This document shows, one piece after another, positions 25,308 to 33,763 of a DNA stretch of 64,000 nt. A model generated the notes under the pieces. That model had not been told where the DNA came from. It saw only the letters and a program-made list of their open reading frames with translations, and did not search any database. The stretch covers positions 124,001-188,000 of the forward strand of contig NZ_PCPB01000001.1 in the NCBI RefSeq assembly GCF_002979535.1, written 5' to 3'. Within the stretch, counting starts at the first letter, position 1, and every line of letters starts with the position of its first letter. This stretch comes from Brevundimonas sp. MYb52. GTDB lineage: Bacteria; Pseudomonadota; Alphaproteobacteria; Caulobacterales; Caulobacteraceae. The position numbers and the translations under genes were made by a program.

Positions 25308-27679
25308 GAGGCTCTCCTTTGGGCATGGAAGAGGTCGCGCCATTGCGCATAGTCATCGCCCGCCTCGGCGCGGATCCGGTCGAGCAGGGCGACGGTTTCG
25401 GTCCGGCCCGAGAGGACGGCGAGGGCGTCGTCCATGCCTGTGAGGTCGAGTTCGACCACCACGCTGTTGTGGCCCTGCTTGACCAGAAAGCGATGAGACT
25501 CGGGCGTCAGCACGTCCCGGACCAGATGGAACTCGGCCTCGCTCAGGCCGAAGCCGTCGACATAGTCGCGAGCCTGACCATGGGCGTTGGGCAGGAAGAT
25601 CTTGGTCGCGCACTGCTCCAGGATGGCGTGGGCGATCGGCGAGAGGAGCACGTCGGCGGGCGACTGGGTGCCGAACACCATCAGGGCGTTCTGTTTACGC
25701 CAGGTCTTCAGGCCGTCCTGGGCCAGGTCCGTGAAGGCGGGGTCGCCGAGCACCTTCCAGAACTCGTCGATGTCGAGGACCAGCCGGCGTCCGTCCACGC
25801 GTTCGGCGATGCGGTGGAAGAGATAGAGCATGGCCGGGGTACGGACCTCGTCATGGTCCAGCACCTGGGTGATGTCGAAGCCGACCAGAGAGGCCCCCAA
25901 GCTCAGGGCGTCCTCATCGTTGTCGAGGACCCAGCCCAGCGGACCCCCGCGCTGCCAGCGCTCGAGCCGGGCGCCGACGCCGCCGGCGTCGCCCTGGCCT
26001 AACAGGCTCCTCAGGGCGGCGATGGAGCGCTGCCGGCGGGGAAGGGCCTCCAGCGCCGCGACGCCATGATCGATCGCCCGGGCCTGGGCCACCGTCAGGG
26101 TCTCGTCAGGACGGCTGACCAGGACCCTGACCAGCTGGACCAGAAAGGCGCGGTTATGGGGTGACGGGGGCAGGGCTTTGAACGGGGCGAAGCCGGTCGG
26201 TTCGCCGTTAGCCAGCGCCAGATAGGTCCCGCCGCAGGCGCGCACGAAGATCTCCGCGCCACGGTCCTTGTCGATGAAGATCTGCTGAGCGCCGAACCGC
26301 TCCAACTGGGCCAGCATGAAGTTCTGGACGACCGTCTTGCCGGACCCGGAGGGGCCGCAGATGAAGGCATGGCCCAGGTCGCCGACATGGAAGTTGAAAT
26401 AGAAGGGCGAGCCGGCGGTTGTTCTCAGGGCGGCGACGGCAGGTCCCCAGTGGTTTCCAGTCGCCTTGCCGACAGGATGGGCGTGGAAGGGTGCGAGGGC
26501 TGCGAAATTGCGCGAGGTGATGGCCGCCGGGCGGGTGCGTCGTGCAAAGGCGCCGGGAAACTGGGACCAGAAGGCGGCTTCGAGGCCGAGGTCCTCGCGC
26601 GCCACCACCAGGCCTGAGTCCGCCAGAAGGGCGCGCGCCTTGGACAGATGATCCGCCAGTTCCGTCGGCGTGTCGCCATAGACCAAGACCGAGGCCTGGT
26701 GTTCGCCCATGACGAAGCGGTTGCTCGTCAGTTCGTCCAGGGCCTCGGATAGTCCAGCGATCTGGGAGCCGGCCCGGTCGCGGGCCGAGACCATCTGGTT
26801 CTGCTTGCGCTCCATCACAGCCCGGGCGGAGGCCTTGGACAGGAAGGCGAAGGACTGGGTGACGACGAAACTGAAGCGGGCGCTGAGCAGGGCGTTCCAC
26901 AACCCGGTCCGGGTCGTGGCTGGATATTCCTTGATGGCCAGAACGCCGGCGTAGCGGGCCGCCGCCACATCCCGCAGCTCAAGGGTCTCCCGGCCGAAGA
27001 TGGCGCGTGTCGTGTAGAGGGCGGCGCCGAGGTGGCCGTAGACGATGGGCGCGGGCGATCGCTGTCCGGTGAGGACAAGCCCCATGATCTCCATGGGCTG
27101 CGAGAACCAGACGCCGTTCTTCTCATAGAGGCCAAGGCGGCGCGGGGCATAGCGGGCCAGATACTGAGCGAGATCGCGTCCCGCCTCCTCGATCCGGCGC
27201 ACCTGGATCATGGCGGGTTCCGCGTCTTCGCGCCGCGTCGCGCGAAGACGCCGCATAAGGGCGGCGGTCCGGTCGGAGGGCTCGCGTCCCGGGTGCAGGA
27301 CCAGGGTGACGAACAACTCATTGACCCACAGGGGCCGTTCGGTCGCCCGGGCGTCATAGGCGGCCCCGAGCTCGGCGGCGAAGGTTGAGCGATAGCCGGT
27401 GGAGGGCTCGAGCTCGACCCGACGACGCACCACGTGGTGCCAGATGGCGAACTGCTCGTCGGCGAGGTTCCGCCAGGCCTGGTTCAGCTTCAGGTGCCAA
27501 TCGTTCAGGTCGCGGGCGTCGGCCGTCTCAAAGCTCGCGCCCTCAATCTGGAACACCAGCATGAGGGCGCCGCTGTCGAGGGCCACGACGTGGTCGTTGA
27601 CGTGCCGCGCATAGGGCAGGTGGGATCGGGCGTCGCCTTCCCGCCTGAGCCGGCTGTTGCTGACCCAGCCCTCAGCCAC
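25304..27679 (-). CDS. virB4: VirB4/TrbE conjugation ATPase
   Basis: This 791-residue protein has the VirB4 N-terminal domain, Walker A (ICGPSGSGKTVVQNF, about residue 440) and Walker B with conserved LVLDIDEFWKVL (about 645), then FGTQSPADVLLSP. VirB4 powers pilus and channel assembly at the inner membrane. It overlaps virB3 by eight bases and virB5 by four. Confidence 0.95.
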   Translation of the reverse strand: MAEGWVSNSRLRREGDARSHLPYARHVNDHVVALDSGALMLVFQIEGASFETADARDLNDWHLKLNQAWRNLADEQFAIWHHVVRRRVELEPSTGYRSTFAAELGAAYDARATERPLWVNELFVTLVLHPGREPSDRTAALMRRLRATRREDAEPAMIQVRRIEEAGRDLAQYLARYAPRRLGLYEKNGVWFSQPMEIMGLVLTGQRSPAPIVYGHLGAALYTTRAIFGRETLELRDVAAARYAGVLAIKEYPATTRTGLWNALLSARFSFVVTQSFAFLSKASARAVMERKQNQMVSARDRAGSQIAGLSEALDELTSNRFVMGEHQASVLVYGDTPTELADHLSKARALLADSGLVVAREDLGLEAAFWSQFPGAFARRTRPAAITSRNFAALAPFHAHPVGKATGNHWGPAVAALRTTAGSPFYFNFHVGDLGHAFICGPSGSGKTVVQNFMLAQLERFGAQQIFIDKDRGAEIFVRACGGTYLALANGEPTGFAPFKALPPSPHNRAFLVQLVRVLVSRPDETLTVAQARAIDHGVAALEALPRRQRSIAALRSLLGQGDAGGVGARLERWQRGGPLGWVLDNDEDALSLGASLVGFDITQVLDHDEVRTPAMLYLFHRIAERVDGRRLVLDIDEFWKVLGDPAFTDLAQDGLKTWRKQNALMVFGTQSPADVLLSPIAHAILEQCATKIFLPNAHGQARDYVDGFGLSEAEFHLVRDVLTPESHRFLVKQGHNSVVVELDLTGMDDALAVLSGRTETVALLDRIRAEAGDDYAQWRDLFHAQRRAS

Positions 27680-28007
27680 GGATCAGCTCCGCGGCGCGGT
27701 AACGGCGGACCAGGGGGAGGGGCGAAGGCGAGCTTCCGCCCCAGAGGGCGGCGTTGCGGGCCCGGCCCTTGGTGTCGACATAGACGAAGAGCAGCCGGAA
27801 GGCGTTGTGGTCGGCGCGGCAGATGGCGCGAAACACCATGTGCAGGACGGGGGCGACCTGCAGGTAGAGCAGGCTGCCTCCGATGAGGAAGACGAGCCCG
27901 GAGAGGATGACATTGACCCCCATGGCCTCCATGGGAACGCCCATGACCATGGCCGGCCTTGTGCAGGCCAGGAAGAGCGGGTCTTCGGCAAGGCGTTCTT
28001 CAGCCAT
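27672..28007 (-). CDS. virB3: VirB3/TrbD inner-membrane protein
   Basis: The 111-residue protein begins MAEERLAEDPLFLACTRPAM, typical of VirB3 (LFxAxTRPA), followed by a hydrophobic region (MGVNVILSGLVFLIGGSLLYL). It works with VirB4 in pilus assembly. Its end overlaps virB4 and its start overlaps the small membrane gene at 28000. Confidence 0.92.
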   Translation of the reverse strand: MAEERLAEDPLFLACTRPAMVMGVPMEAMGVNVILSGLVFLIGGSLLYLQVAPVLHMVFRAICRADHNAFRLLFVYVDTKGRARNAALWGGSSPSPLPLVRRYRAAELIRG

Positions 28008-28182
28008 GTCCGCCTCCGGCGAAGAACTGGCTGGCGGCGAGGGCGATGATCAGGCCGCACCCGAGACCGCCGGCGATCTGGGCCAAGCGCAGGGCCGAGA
28101 TCAACCGTCGCCCGAGCGCCAGCCCGAGTGCGAAGGCGGTACCGGCGACGCTTACGGCGAGAAGGGCTGTGGCGGCGGTCAT
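28000..28182 (-). CDS. Small membrane protein between virB2 and virB3
   Basis: A 60-residue product with two hydrophobic segments (MTAATALLAVSVAGTAFALGL and IAGGLGCGLIIALAASQFF), joined by a basic loop (GRRLISALR). It is packed between virB2 and virB3 with overlapping start and stop, so it belongs to the operon. It is not one of the standard VirB1-B11 proteins and I do not recognise it; a helper or inhibitor of pilin is possible. Confidence 0.65.
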   Translation of the reverse strand: MTAATALLAVSVAGTAFALGLALGRRLISALRLAQIAGGLGCGLIIALAASQFFAGGGHG

Positions 28183-28484
28183 CAGGCGCCGCCGGTGATC
28201 AGATTGACGATCTCGGCTGCGCCGAAGACGACGATGATCCCGAGCACGACAATGGCGGCCCGGCGCAGGTCGAACAGACCGAACATCCAGAGAATGCCGA
28301 CCACGACCACAGCCAGGACGGCGAGCAGGCGCGCCGTATTGCCAGTGAGCATATCGACGACGTTCTGGAGCAGGCCTTCGATATTGGCTGAGGCGAGGGC
28401 GGGCTCTGCCAGCAGAAGGCTGGAGGCGCCGGCGATCAGAGCGGCGGCGCAGAGGCGCTGCGCCTTTGAGGTGGATCGGGTCAT
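28182..28484 (-). CDS. virB2: VirB2/TrbC major pilin
   Basis: The 100-residue protein has a long cleavable signal (to about residue 32, EPALA) and two membrane helices (ARLLAVLAVVVVGILWMFGL and AAIVVLGIIVVFGAAEIVNLI) around a short basic loop (DLRR), the pattern of conjugative pilins. Its start overlaps virB1 and its stop overlaps the small membrane gene. Confidence 0.92.
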   Translation of the reverse strand: MTRSTSKAQRLCAAALIAGASSLLLAEPALASANIEGLLQNVVDMLTGNTARLLAVLAVVVVGILWMFGLFDLRRAAIVVLGIIVVFGAAEIVNLITGGA

Positions 28485-29122
28485 CTTTGACCTCCCGTGG
28501 TGTTTTCGGTGGAGAAGAAGACCAGGGTCGCGGCGATTTGCGCGCGTCCGAACACGTCCCAGGCGGCGACCGGTGGGGGCGCGGCTGGCGTGATCCGGGC
28601 GGTGTGCGGGATCTCGGGCGCGGCCTGACCTAGGCCCAAGGTCTCGGCGGCGGCCTCGACCCTGGCGACATAGCCGTTGCGAAAGCCCCGGCTCGGGTGG
28701 CCGGTGTTGTATCGCGAGAGGGCGACCCTCAGGCTCTGCTGCGGCGTCTCGTCCGCCTTCGGCCGAAAGCCCGTGCGCAGAACCTGACCGGCGGCGGCGA
28801 GATTGCGGCAGGGATCAAAGGCGGCTTCCGGGCTCAGACCGAGCCAGTCCAGGTTGTCGCTATTGATCTGGGCCACGCCGAGATCGAGGTTGGCGCCCCG
28901 TTGAAGAAGGTCGCGCGTGATCCGGGCGGCGTCCGCTGCGTTCTGAGGTCGGCGCGCCGGGCGCGGTCCGCGATTGACGCCGATGGCCAGGGGGTCGAAC
29001 CGGCTTTCGGCGTAGGCGACAGCAGCCAGCGTATGCGGCGCGGTCTGGGGCGAGCAGGTCTGGGCGAGGATGAGTATGGCGGCGAGATCGAGCAAGGCGG
29101 GCCTCCAGGTTTGGAGCGCCAT
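28481..29122 (-). CDS. virB1: VirB1 lytic transglycosylase
   Basis: The 213-residue protein has the SLT-type core: AYAESRFDPLAIGVN (catalytic Glu at about residue 39) and DLGVAQINSDNLDWLGLS (about 100-117), then LRVALSRYNTGHPSRGF. A hydrophobic start acts as signal. It opens the peptidoglycan for the channel. It is the first gene of the virB operon. Confidence 0.92.
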   Translation of the reverse strand: MALQTWRPALLDLAAILILAQTCSPQTAPHTLAAVAYAESRFDPLAIGVNRGPRPARRPQNAADAARITRDLLQRGANLDLGVAQINSDNLDWLGLSPEAAFDPCRNLAAAGQVLRTGFRPKADETPQQSLRVALSRYNTGHPSRGFRNGYVARVEAAAETLGLGQAAPEIPHTARITPAAPPPVAAWDVFGRAQIAATLVFFSTENTTGGQR

Positions 29123-29172
29123 TCAGCCTCGCCGCGGCCGGGCCATCGACCCGCGGCCCCCCCGTCGCAAGT

Positions 29173-29424
29173 CTACGGTGGCGTGCTCACCGGAGTGGGG
29201 GAGTCGGATAAAGCGGCCGTGAGCCTGGCGACGGCCTGGATGCGCGTCCGCACGCCCAGCAGATTGCAGGCGTCCGCCAGGTGTTCATCGACGGTGCGAG
29301 GCGACAGGCCGAGCGCCGTGCCGATCCGGGCGGAGGTCAGGCCTTCAGCCGCGAGCGTCAGGCACTGACGCTGACGATGGGTCAGGGCGCGGGCGGGAAG
29401 CGGGAAGGGCGGGGTCTGGCGCAT
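29173..29424 (-). CDS. LuxR-type helix-turn-helix protein (DNA-binding domain only)
   Basis: The 83-residue protein is almost entirely a GerE/LuxR domain: LTHRQRQCLTLAAEGLTSARIGTALGLSPRTVDEHLADACNLLGVRTRIQAVAR. There is no receiver or ligand-binding domain, so it probably acts as a stand-alone DNA-binding protein. It precedes virB1 by about 50 bases on the same strand and is a likely regulator of the transfer genes. Confidence 0.82.
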   Translation of the reverse strand: MRQTPPFPLPARALTHRQRQCLTLAAEGLTSARIGTALGLSPRTVDEHLADACNLLGVRTRIQAVARLTAALSDSPTPVSTPP

Positions 29425-29483
29425 AAGACCAGCACAACCGCGCCCCGGCCTTGCGGCCAGCCCGCAACTTCCCGGCGAGAGAT

Positions 29484-29990
29484 CTACGGCGCCCCGTCTC
29501 CGGTGGTGTCCTCGTCCTCCGTCTCGTCGGGCGGAATCAGTTTTGCGAGCCTCTGTTTCAACCAGGCATTGGCGGCCTCGTCGCGGCGCACCGCCTGCAA
29601 AGCGAGTTCCTTGAAGGACCGCGTCACGGCGTTGATGATGGTGCGACCGTCCAGTTCGGCGATCCCGTCGCCCATGTCCTCGTCCAGGGCGTGCAGGGCG
29701 ACCACGAGGATTTCCACCAGCTTGTTGTCGGCCGCCCTCAGGGCGAACTCCGGCGACCCGAAGGCCATGGCGGCGAAGATGGCGTAGGGGTCGGAATCCG
29801 TTACCCGGGCGAAGCGATGGATGCGTTCGTGGTGGACCTTGCCCTTCCCGGCTTCGAACAGCTCATAAGTGCGGGGACGCATCCCCATCTTCTCTGCCAC
29901 GTCGACGGTGCGCATCCGGCGGTGCATCCGGATCATACGGAGCGACGCCGACAAGGTCGCGCTCTGGGATTGGCGTTTTTCCGGGCCCAT
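29484..29990 (-). CDS. XRE-type regulator at the head of the transfer genes
   Basis: The 168-residue protein has an N-terminal Cro/C1-like helix-turn-helix (about residues 12-60, SLRMIRMHRRMRTVDVAEKMGMRPRT-like region) and a helical C-terminal half (FAAMAFGSPEFALRAADNKLVEILV). It is divergent from the lasso-locus GntR gene and is transcribed towards virB1. Regulation of conjugation is inferred from position. Confidence 0.8.
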   Translation of the reverse strand: MGPEKRQSQSATLSASLRMIRMHRRMRTVDVAEKMGMRPRTYELFEAGKGKVHHERIHRFARVTDSDPYAIFAAMAFGSPEFALRAADNKLVEILVVALHALDEDMGDGIAELDGRTIINAVTRSFKELALQAVRRDEAANAWLKQRLAKLIPPDETEDEDTTGDGAP

Positions 29991-30068
29991 CGTCCGGCTC
30001 TCTCCCCGCTGATGAAGCGGTGGGATCGAAATCCCAGCACCCCTGTGGGTTGAAAAATGGGCCAGCCC

Positions 30069-30120
30069 TGACTCAAATGAAAGTCAGTAAGGAAACGGGT
30101 GCTGAAAACTTGCGCGCAAG
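30069..30120. promoter_or_regulatory. Inverted repeats in the divergent XRE/GntR region
   Basis: Two symmetric elements lie in the 194-base region between the divergent regulator genes: TGACT-N8-AGTCA (30069-30086) and the perfect 12-base palindrome CTTGCGCGCAAG (30109-30120). They could be operators for either regulator. This is based on symmetry only. Confidence 0.35.
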
Positions 30121-30184
30121 CGAAATTAACATGCGGTTGTTGGTCGTCAGCGCGCGAATATTTTAGGAGCGACAAGGGGCGGCA

Positions 30185-30796
30185 ATGAGGTTGCGTGATC
30201 CCTATCATCAGGCGCTTGCGGCTCTTTCAGAGTTCGCTGGTGAAGGCCGGTTCGGCTCGGGCATGCCCCTGGTCATCACGCGCCTGGCTGAGGAACTGAG
30301 GTTGAGCCCTACGCCCGTCCGGGAGGCGTTGGCGCGGCTCGCCGGCGAGGGGATCATCGAGCACTGGCCCGGTCGGGGCTATTTCGCGCTGAGCCTGGGG
30401 GCGACCGACATCGCCGAGCTTTATGATTATCACCAACGCCTTGTGCTGTGGGCTATCGACCTGCCGATCGTGGCCACTATCGAGCGGCCGGACATGGGGG
30501 AAGCATCCCCGGGCGGCCGTCTGGAGCAGGTCTTCGCCAGGGTGACGGCAAGGTCGGGAAACCGAGTCCTTAACCGCGCCTATCGCCTGGCGGCGGCGCG
30601 GCTCCGACCGATCCGCCTTGTGGAGGCGGTGGCGGCTCCCCTCGCGCCCGAAGTGGCGGATCGCCTCGAAGGCCTTTTAGAAGACAATTGCATCCTTGAG
30701 TTCAAGGCCGCTGCGGTTCGATATCATGAAGGACGAATTCGACTGGCGGGCAGCATCGCCGGAGCCATGAGGCGATCAGAGCAAAGTATAGATTGA
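30185..30796 (+). CDS. GntR-like regulator of the lasso peptide locus
   Basis: The 203-residue protein starts with a winged-helix domain matching GntR (ITRLAEELRLSPTPVREALARLAGEGIIEHWPGRGYFAL, about residues 32-72). The C-terminal part is shorter and less typical than the FadR/FCD effector domain. It lies just upstream of the lasso precursor in the same direction. GntR-like genes are known beside proteobacterial lasso clusters with isopeptidases, so control of the cluster is likely. Confidence 0.85.
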   Translation: MRLRDPYHQALAALSEFAGEGRFGSGMPLVITRLAEELRLSPTPVREALARLAGEGIIEHWPGRGYFALSLGATDIAELYDYHQRLVLWAIDLPIVATIERPDMGEASPGGRLEQVFARVTARSGNRVLNRAYRLAAARLRPIRLVEAVAAPLAPEVADRLEGLLEDNCILEFKAAAVRYHEGRIRLAGSIAGAMRRSEQSID

Positions 30797-30875
30797 ATAT
30801 AGCTTTCAAATAGAGAGGCGACGGCGCTCCCTGATGACGCCGATGCATTTCGCGTCGGCTCCAGGAGGTACTGTC

Positions 30876-31112
30876 ATGTTGAAGACCCTGTCCGGCCTGA
30901 TCCGCCTTGGATCGGCCGTCGTCCATACCCGCGCCGAGACCGGCACCGAGAAGGAAGAGCTCAATCCGGTGTTTCATTACGACGATATCGGCGCACGCGT
31001 CGACGTGGTTCGTCTCGGCGTCGCCGGGCGGGAAACCCGCGCGGACTCCCCGGACGGCTTTCTCGAACTGATCCCGGTCCAGCGCTGGGAAATGGGCGGC
31101 GCGAGCCGCTGA
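30876..31112 (+). CDS. Lasso peptide precursor with two tandem leader-core units
   Basis: The ATG at 30876 follows AGGAGG and gives 78 residues; an earlier in-frame ATG at 30834 has no ribosome site. The protein is an internal repeat of period 36. Leader 1 (residues 1-19) contains RLGSAVVHTR and leader 2 contains RLGVAGRETR (46-55), each with Thr at -2. Core 1 starts AETGTEKEELNPVFHYDD (20-37) and core 2 starts ADSPDGFLELIPVQRWE (56-72). Both have Ala1 and Glu9, fitting a nine-residue macrolactam, and share L10, P12, V13, an aromatic at 16 and an acid at 17. This resembles caulonodin-type cores that begin with Ala or Ser. Two products from one precursor are inferred. Confidence 0.82.
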   Translation: MLKTLSGLIRLGSAVVHTRAETGTEKEELNPVFHYDDIGARVDVVRLGVAGRETRADSPDGFLELIPVQRWEMGGASR

Positions 31113-31118
31113 ACGGCC

Positions 31119-31147
31119 GAGGACGTCGCCCGACGGGCGGCGTCCTC
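31119..31147 (+). terminator. Strong hairpin between lasso precursor and B gene
   Basis: Thirteen-base arms (31119-31131 and 31135-31147) pair with a single G-U wobble around a three-base loop, starting six bases after the precursor stop. There is no T-run, so it looks like an attenuating or RNA-stabilising hairpin that would let the precursor mRNA exceed that of the enzymes. Confidence 0.65.
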
Positions 31148-31161
31148 ACGGTCGCCGGGAG

Positions 31162-31806
31162 ATGAATATGACCCCTGTGCTGAGGGCCGGCGTTCATGCC
31201 GCCGTGGTCGGCGACGCCCTGATACTGCTCGACCTGGAGAAGGACGACTATCTCTGCCTTCCGGGCGCGGGCGGCGCGGTGACGACCGGCGAGGGCGGCG
31301 CTTTGCAGGTCGAGGACGCGGGCGTCTTCGGGGTCCTGGATGCGGCGGGTCTGTTGGGGCCGGGTCCGGTCATGCCGGGCAAGCCCCTGCCTGAACGGCC
31401 CCTGGTCTCTGTCATTCATGAATCGGCGGGACGTCCGCCCACGCTACCGATGTGGCTGGATGGCCTGAAGGCCGCGTTCGCGGTGCGGAAGGCCCGCAAG
31501 AGCGCCGGGGTGAAGGACTATCTGACACTGGCCGGAGGGCCGGATGGCGACCGGAGTCTGGCCCGCGTCGCCGAGGCGGCGCGCGTCTTCTGGCGCATGG
31601 CGCCCTGGCTGCCGATCGAGGGCGAGTGCCTTATCAGGTCGGCCCTTCTGATGCGTTTCCTTCAGCGGCGCGGCCTTGAAGCCGACTGGGTCTTCGGCGT
31701 CCGCCTTTGGCCCTTTACGGCTCACTGCTGGGTGCAACTGGACGGCGTCTGTCTCAATGACGACGTCGAACGCCTGACCTCCTACACGCCGATCTACTGC
31801 CGATGA
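31162..31806 (+). CDS. Lasso peptide B protein: leader-binding domain fused to leader peptidase
   Basis: This 214-residue protein combines an N-terminal PqqD-like RiPP recognition domain (about residues 1-80, AVVGDALILLDLEKDDYLCLPG) with a transglutaminase-like cysteine peptidase. The presumed triad is Cys156 (IEGECLIRS), His188 (FTAHCWVQ) and Asp200 (CLND). It binds the leader and cuts after the residue following the conserved Thr, to free the core for cyclisation. Fused B1-B2 is usual in proteobacterial lasso clusters. Its stop overlaps the start of the cyclase gene (ATGA). Confidence 0.93.
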   Translation: MNMTPVLRAGVHAAVVGDALILLDLEKDDYLCLPGAGGAVTTGEGGALQVEDAGVFGVLDAAGLLGPGPVMPGKPLPERPLVSVIHESAGRPPTLPMWLDGLKAAFAVRKARKSAGVKDYLTLAGGPDGDRSLARVAEAARVFWRMAPWLPIEGECLIRSALLMRFLQRRGLEADWVFGVRLWPFTAHCWVQLDGVCLNDDVERLTSYTPIYCR

Positions 31807-33569
31807 AACCTTCGGATCGCGGCTATATAGTCATCCAGTCGGATCGCATGGATCCGGTGGATAGGGCTGTGCTCGATGCCGGGCGTCGCGGCCTCGAGCA
31901 GGCGGGCTGGCGGTCTGTCCTGGCGCTCGACGGCCTGGAAGTCTTCGTCGGCCCCGGACGGACGCCCCGGGTGCGTCAGATTCATCGCTGCTGCATCCTG
32001 ATCGGCGAGTACCGGCCTCATGGCCAGGCCTTGTCGTCCCTGGTCGGGGGCAGTCGCACCCCCCGGGGGCTGGCGCGGGCGGCGGTCGACGGCGGATCGG
32101 GGCGATATATTCTGGTCTGGCGCACGGAAGCAGGGGAACTGGCAGTCCTGCGCGATCCCGGGGGCGCGATGGACTGCATGGTCTGGAACCGGGGCGGACT
32201 GAGGCTGGCCGCCGACCAGCCGCCGCCAGAGGCGGACATCCTCCTTTCGGACAGTCTGGCGATCGACTGGGAATGTCTTGGCGAGATCGTCGATCAGCCC
32301 GGGCTGGTGAGCGAACAGCCGCCGCTGCACGGCCTGACCGCAGTCGCGCCGGGAGAGTTCGCCCTGATGACCGGCCACCCTCTTCGGGAAGCGGTGTGGA
32401 CCCCGGCCGATATTTGGCGGAAGCGTCGTTCCGATCCCTCGCCCGGCGCGCTGCGGTCCGTGGTGGACGCGGCGGTGGCGGCAGAGACCGGGAGTCATGA
32501 GCGACTGGTCGGGGAAATGTCCGGCGGACTGGATTCCGCCATCGTCTCCAGCAGCCTCGCCGCGTCAGGCGGAGCAGCGCGATCTCGTTTCATCAACTAC
32601 TACGGCGACCGCGCGGAGGGTGACGAGCGGATCTACGCCGAGGCCAACGCCCGTAAGAACCGGCTTTCGCTTGAGACGGCGAAGAAACCCGTCGCAGCGA
32701 TCACACCCGAACTGCTGGCGCCCCTGGGGTGGGGACTGCGTCCGTCCTTGCACGGGGTTGATGTCGCCTATGATCGGGATATGGCGGATCGCCTGGCGGC
32801 CGCGGGCGCGACGGGCCTTCTGACCGGTCAGGGCGGGGACGCCGTCTTCTTCCAGGCCCCGGATGCCAGGGTGGTCGTCGATCGCCGTCGCCGCAGGGGA
32901 TGGCGGGGGCTCGAGCCCGGCTACTGGGCCGAGGTCGGTCGGTGGACGCGACATTCGGTCTGGTCGGTCGCGGGGCTGGCGCTTGGACCCTCCCGCATTC
33001 CACCGGCTGCGGGGCGACGCCATCCCTGGCTGGAGGACTGCGACGACCTTCCGCCCGCCAAGCGCGGCCAGATCCTGCGTCTGGTCAACTGCCAGCTCTT
33101 CCACGGAGACTGTCTGCGGGCGCGAGCGGCGGATCTTATCCATCCCCTGCTGGGTCAGTCCGTCATGGAGCATGTCCTCGGCGTGCCGTCGGATCTGTTG
33201 CTGGCCGGAGTCCGGGATCGCGGACTGGCGCGCCTGGCCTTCGCTGAGCGCCTGCCTGACCTGATCACCCGACGTCGGGACAAGGGGGATCTGAGCGCCT
33301 TCTACGGCCAGGTGGTCCTGTCGAGCCTTCCCTCTCTCCGGCCCTTTCTTCTAGAGGGCCGGCTTGTGGAACAGAGCCTGCTGGATCGGGCCAGGCTCGA
33401 GCAGGATCTGGCGCCGGACCGCCTGATGTGGGCGCCCGGGGGCAATCGCCCGCTACTGCTCGCGGTGCTGGAAGTCTGGGCACGACACTGGGGCGAACGG
33501 ATCGAGCGGCGGAACCGGGCGGAACAGGATCGCCTGGCCGATGGGCAGGATCATCCGGCCCTGGGGTAG
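31803..33569 (+). CDS. Lasso cyclase (asparagine-synthetase-like)
   Basis: This 588-residue protein has the ATP pyrophosphatase loop SGGLDSAI (about residues 240-247) and an N-terminal glutaminase-like half that lacks the catalytic Cys2, as in lasso C proteins. It adenylates the ring Glu side chain of the core and joins it to the alpha-amine of residue 1 while the tail is threaded. Overlap with the B gene suggests co-translation. It converges with the isopeptidase gene. Confidence 0.93.
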   Translation: MKPSDRGYIVIQSDRMDPVDRAVLDAGRRGLEQAGWRSVLALDGLEVFVGPGRTPRVRQIHRCCILIGEYRPHGQALSSLVGGSRTPRGLARAAVDGGSGRYILVWRTEAGELAVLRDPGGAMDCMVWNRGGLRLAADQPPPEADILLSDSLAIDWECLGEIVDQPGLVSEQPPLHGLTAVAPGEFALMTGHPLREAVWTPADIWRKRRSDPSPGALRSVVDAAVAAETGSHERLVGEMSGGLDSAIVSSSLAASGGAARSRFINYYGDRAEGDERIYAEANARKNRLSLETAKKPVAAITPELLAPLGWGLRPSLHGVDVAYDRDMADRLAAAGATGLLTGQGGDAVFFQAPDARVVVDRRRRRGWRGLEPGYWAEVGRWTRHSVWSVAGLALGPSRIPPAAGRRHPWLEDCDDLPPAKRGQILRLVNCQLFHGDCLRARAADLIHPLLGQSVMEHVLGVPSDLLLAGVRDRGLARLAFAERLPDLITRRRDKGDLSAFYGQVVLSSLPSLRPFLLEGRLVEQSLLDRARLEQDLAPDRLMWAPGGNRPLLLAVLEVWARHWGERIERRNRAEQDRLADGQDHPALG

Positions 33570-33643
33570 AGGGGGGGCGAGCTTCTGAAGCCCGGCTTCC
33601 GGTCTCGAGCAGTTGCTTAACGTCATGGTGGTCGCGGGGTGCG

Positions 33644-33673
33644 GATTTTCAAACCGGATGAAGGTTTGAAATC
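33644..33673. terminator. Hairpin between convergent cyclase and isopeptidase genes
   Basis: The arms 33644-33655 and 33663-33673 (GATTTTCAAACC and GGTTTGAAATC) pair with one bulged base around a seven-base loop. The hairpin lies between two gene ends and could serve as a terminator for both directions. No long T-run is present, so the call is tentative. Confidence 0.45.
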
Positions 33674-33763
33674 TGCCCGGTTTGCCAGGTCAGGCTTTCT
33701 GATTTTGACCACTCTCAAACCAGGCGGCTTCCATCCCGCGACAACCCCCTGAAAGGCCTAAGA

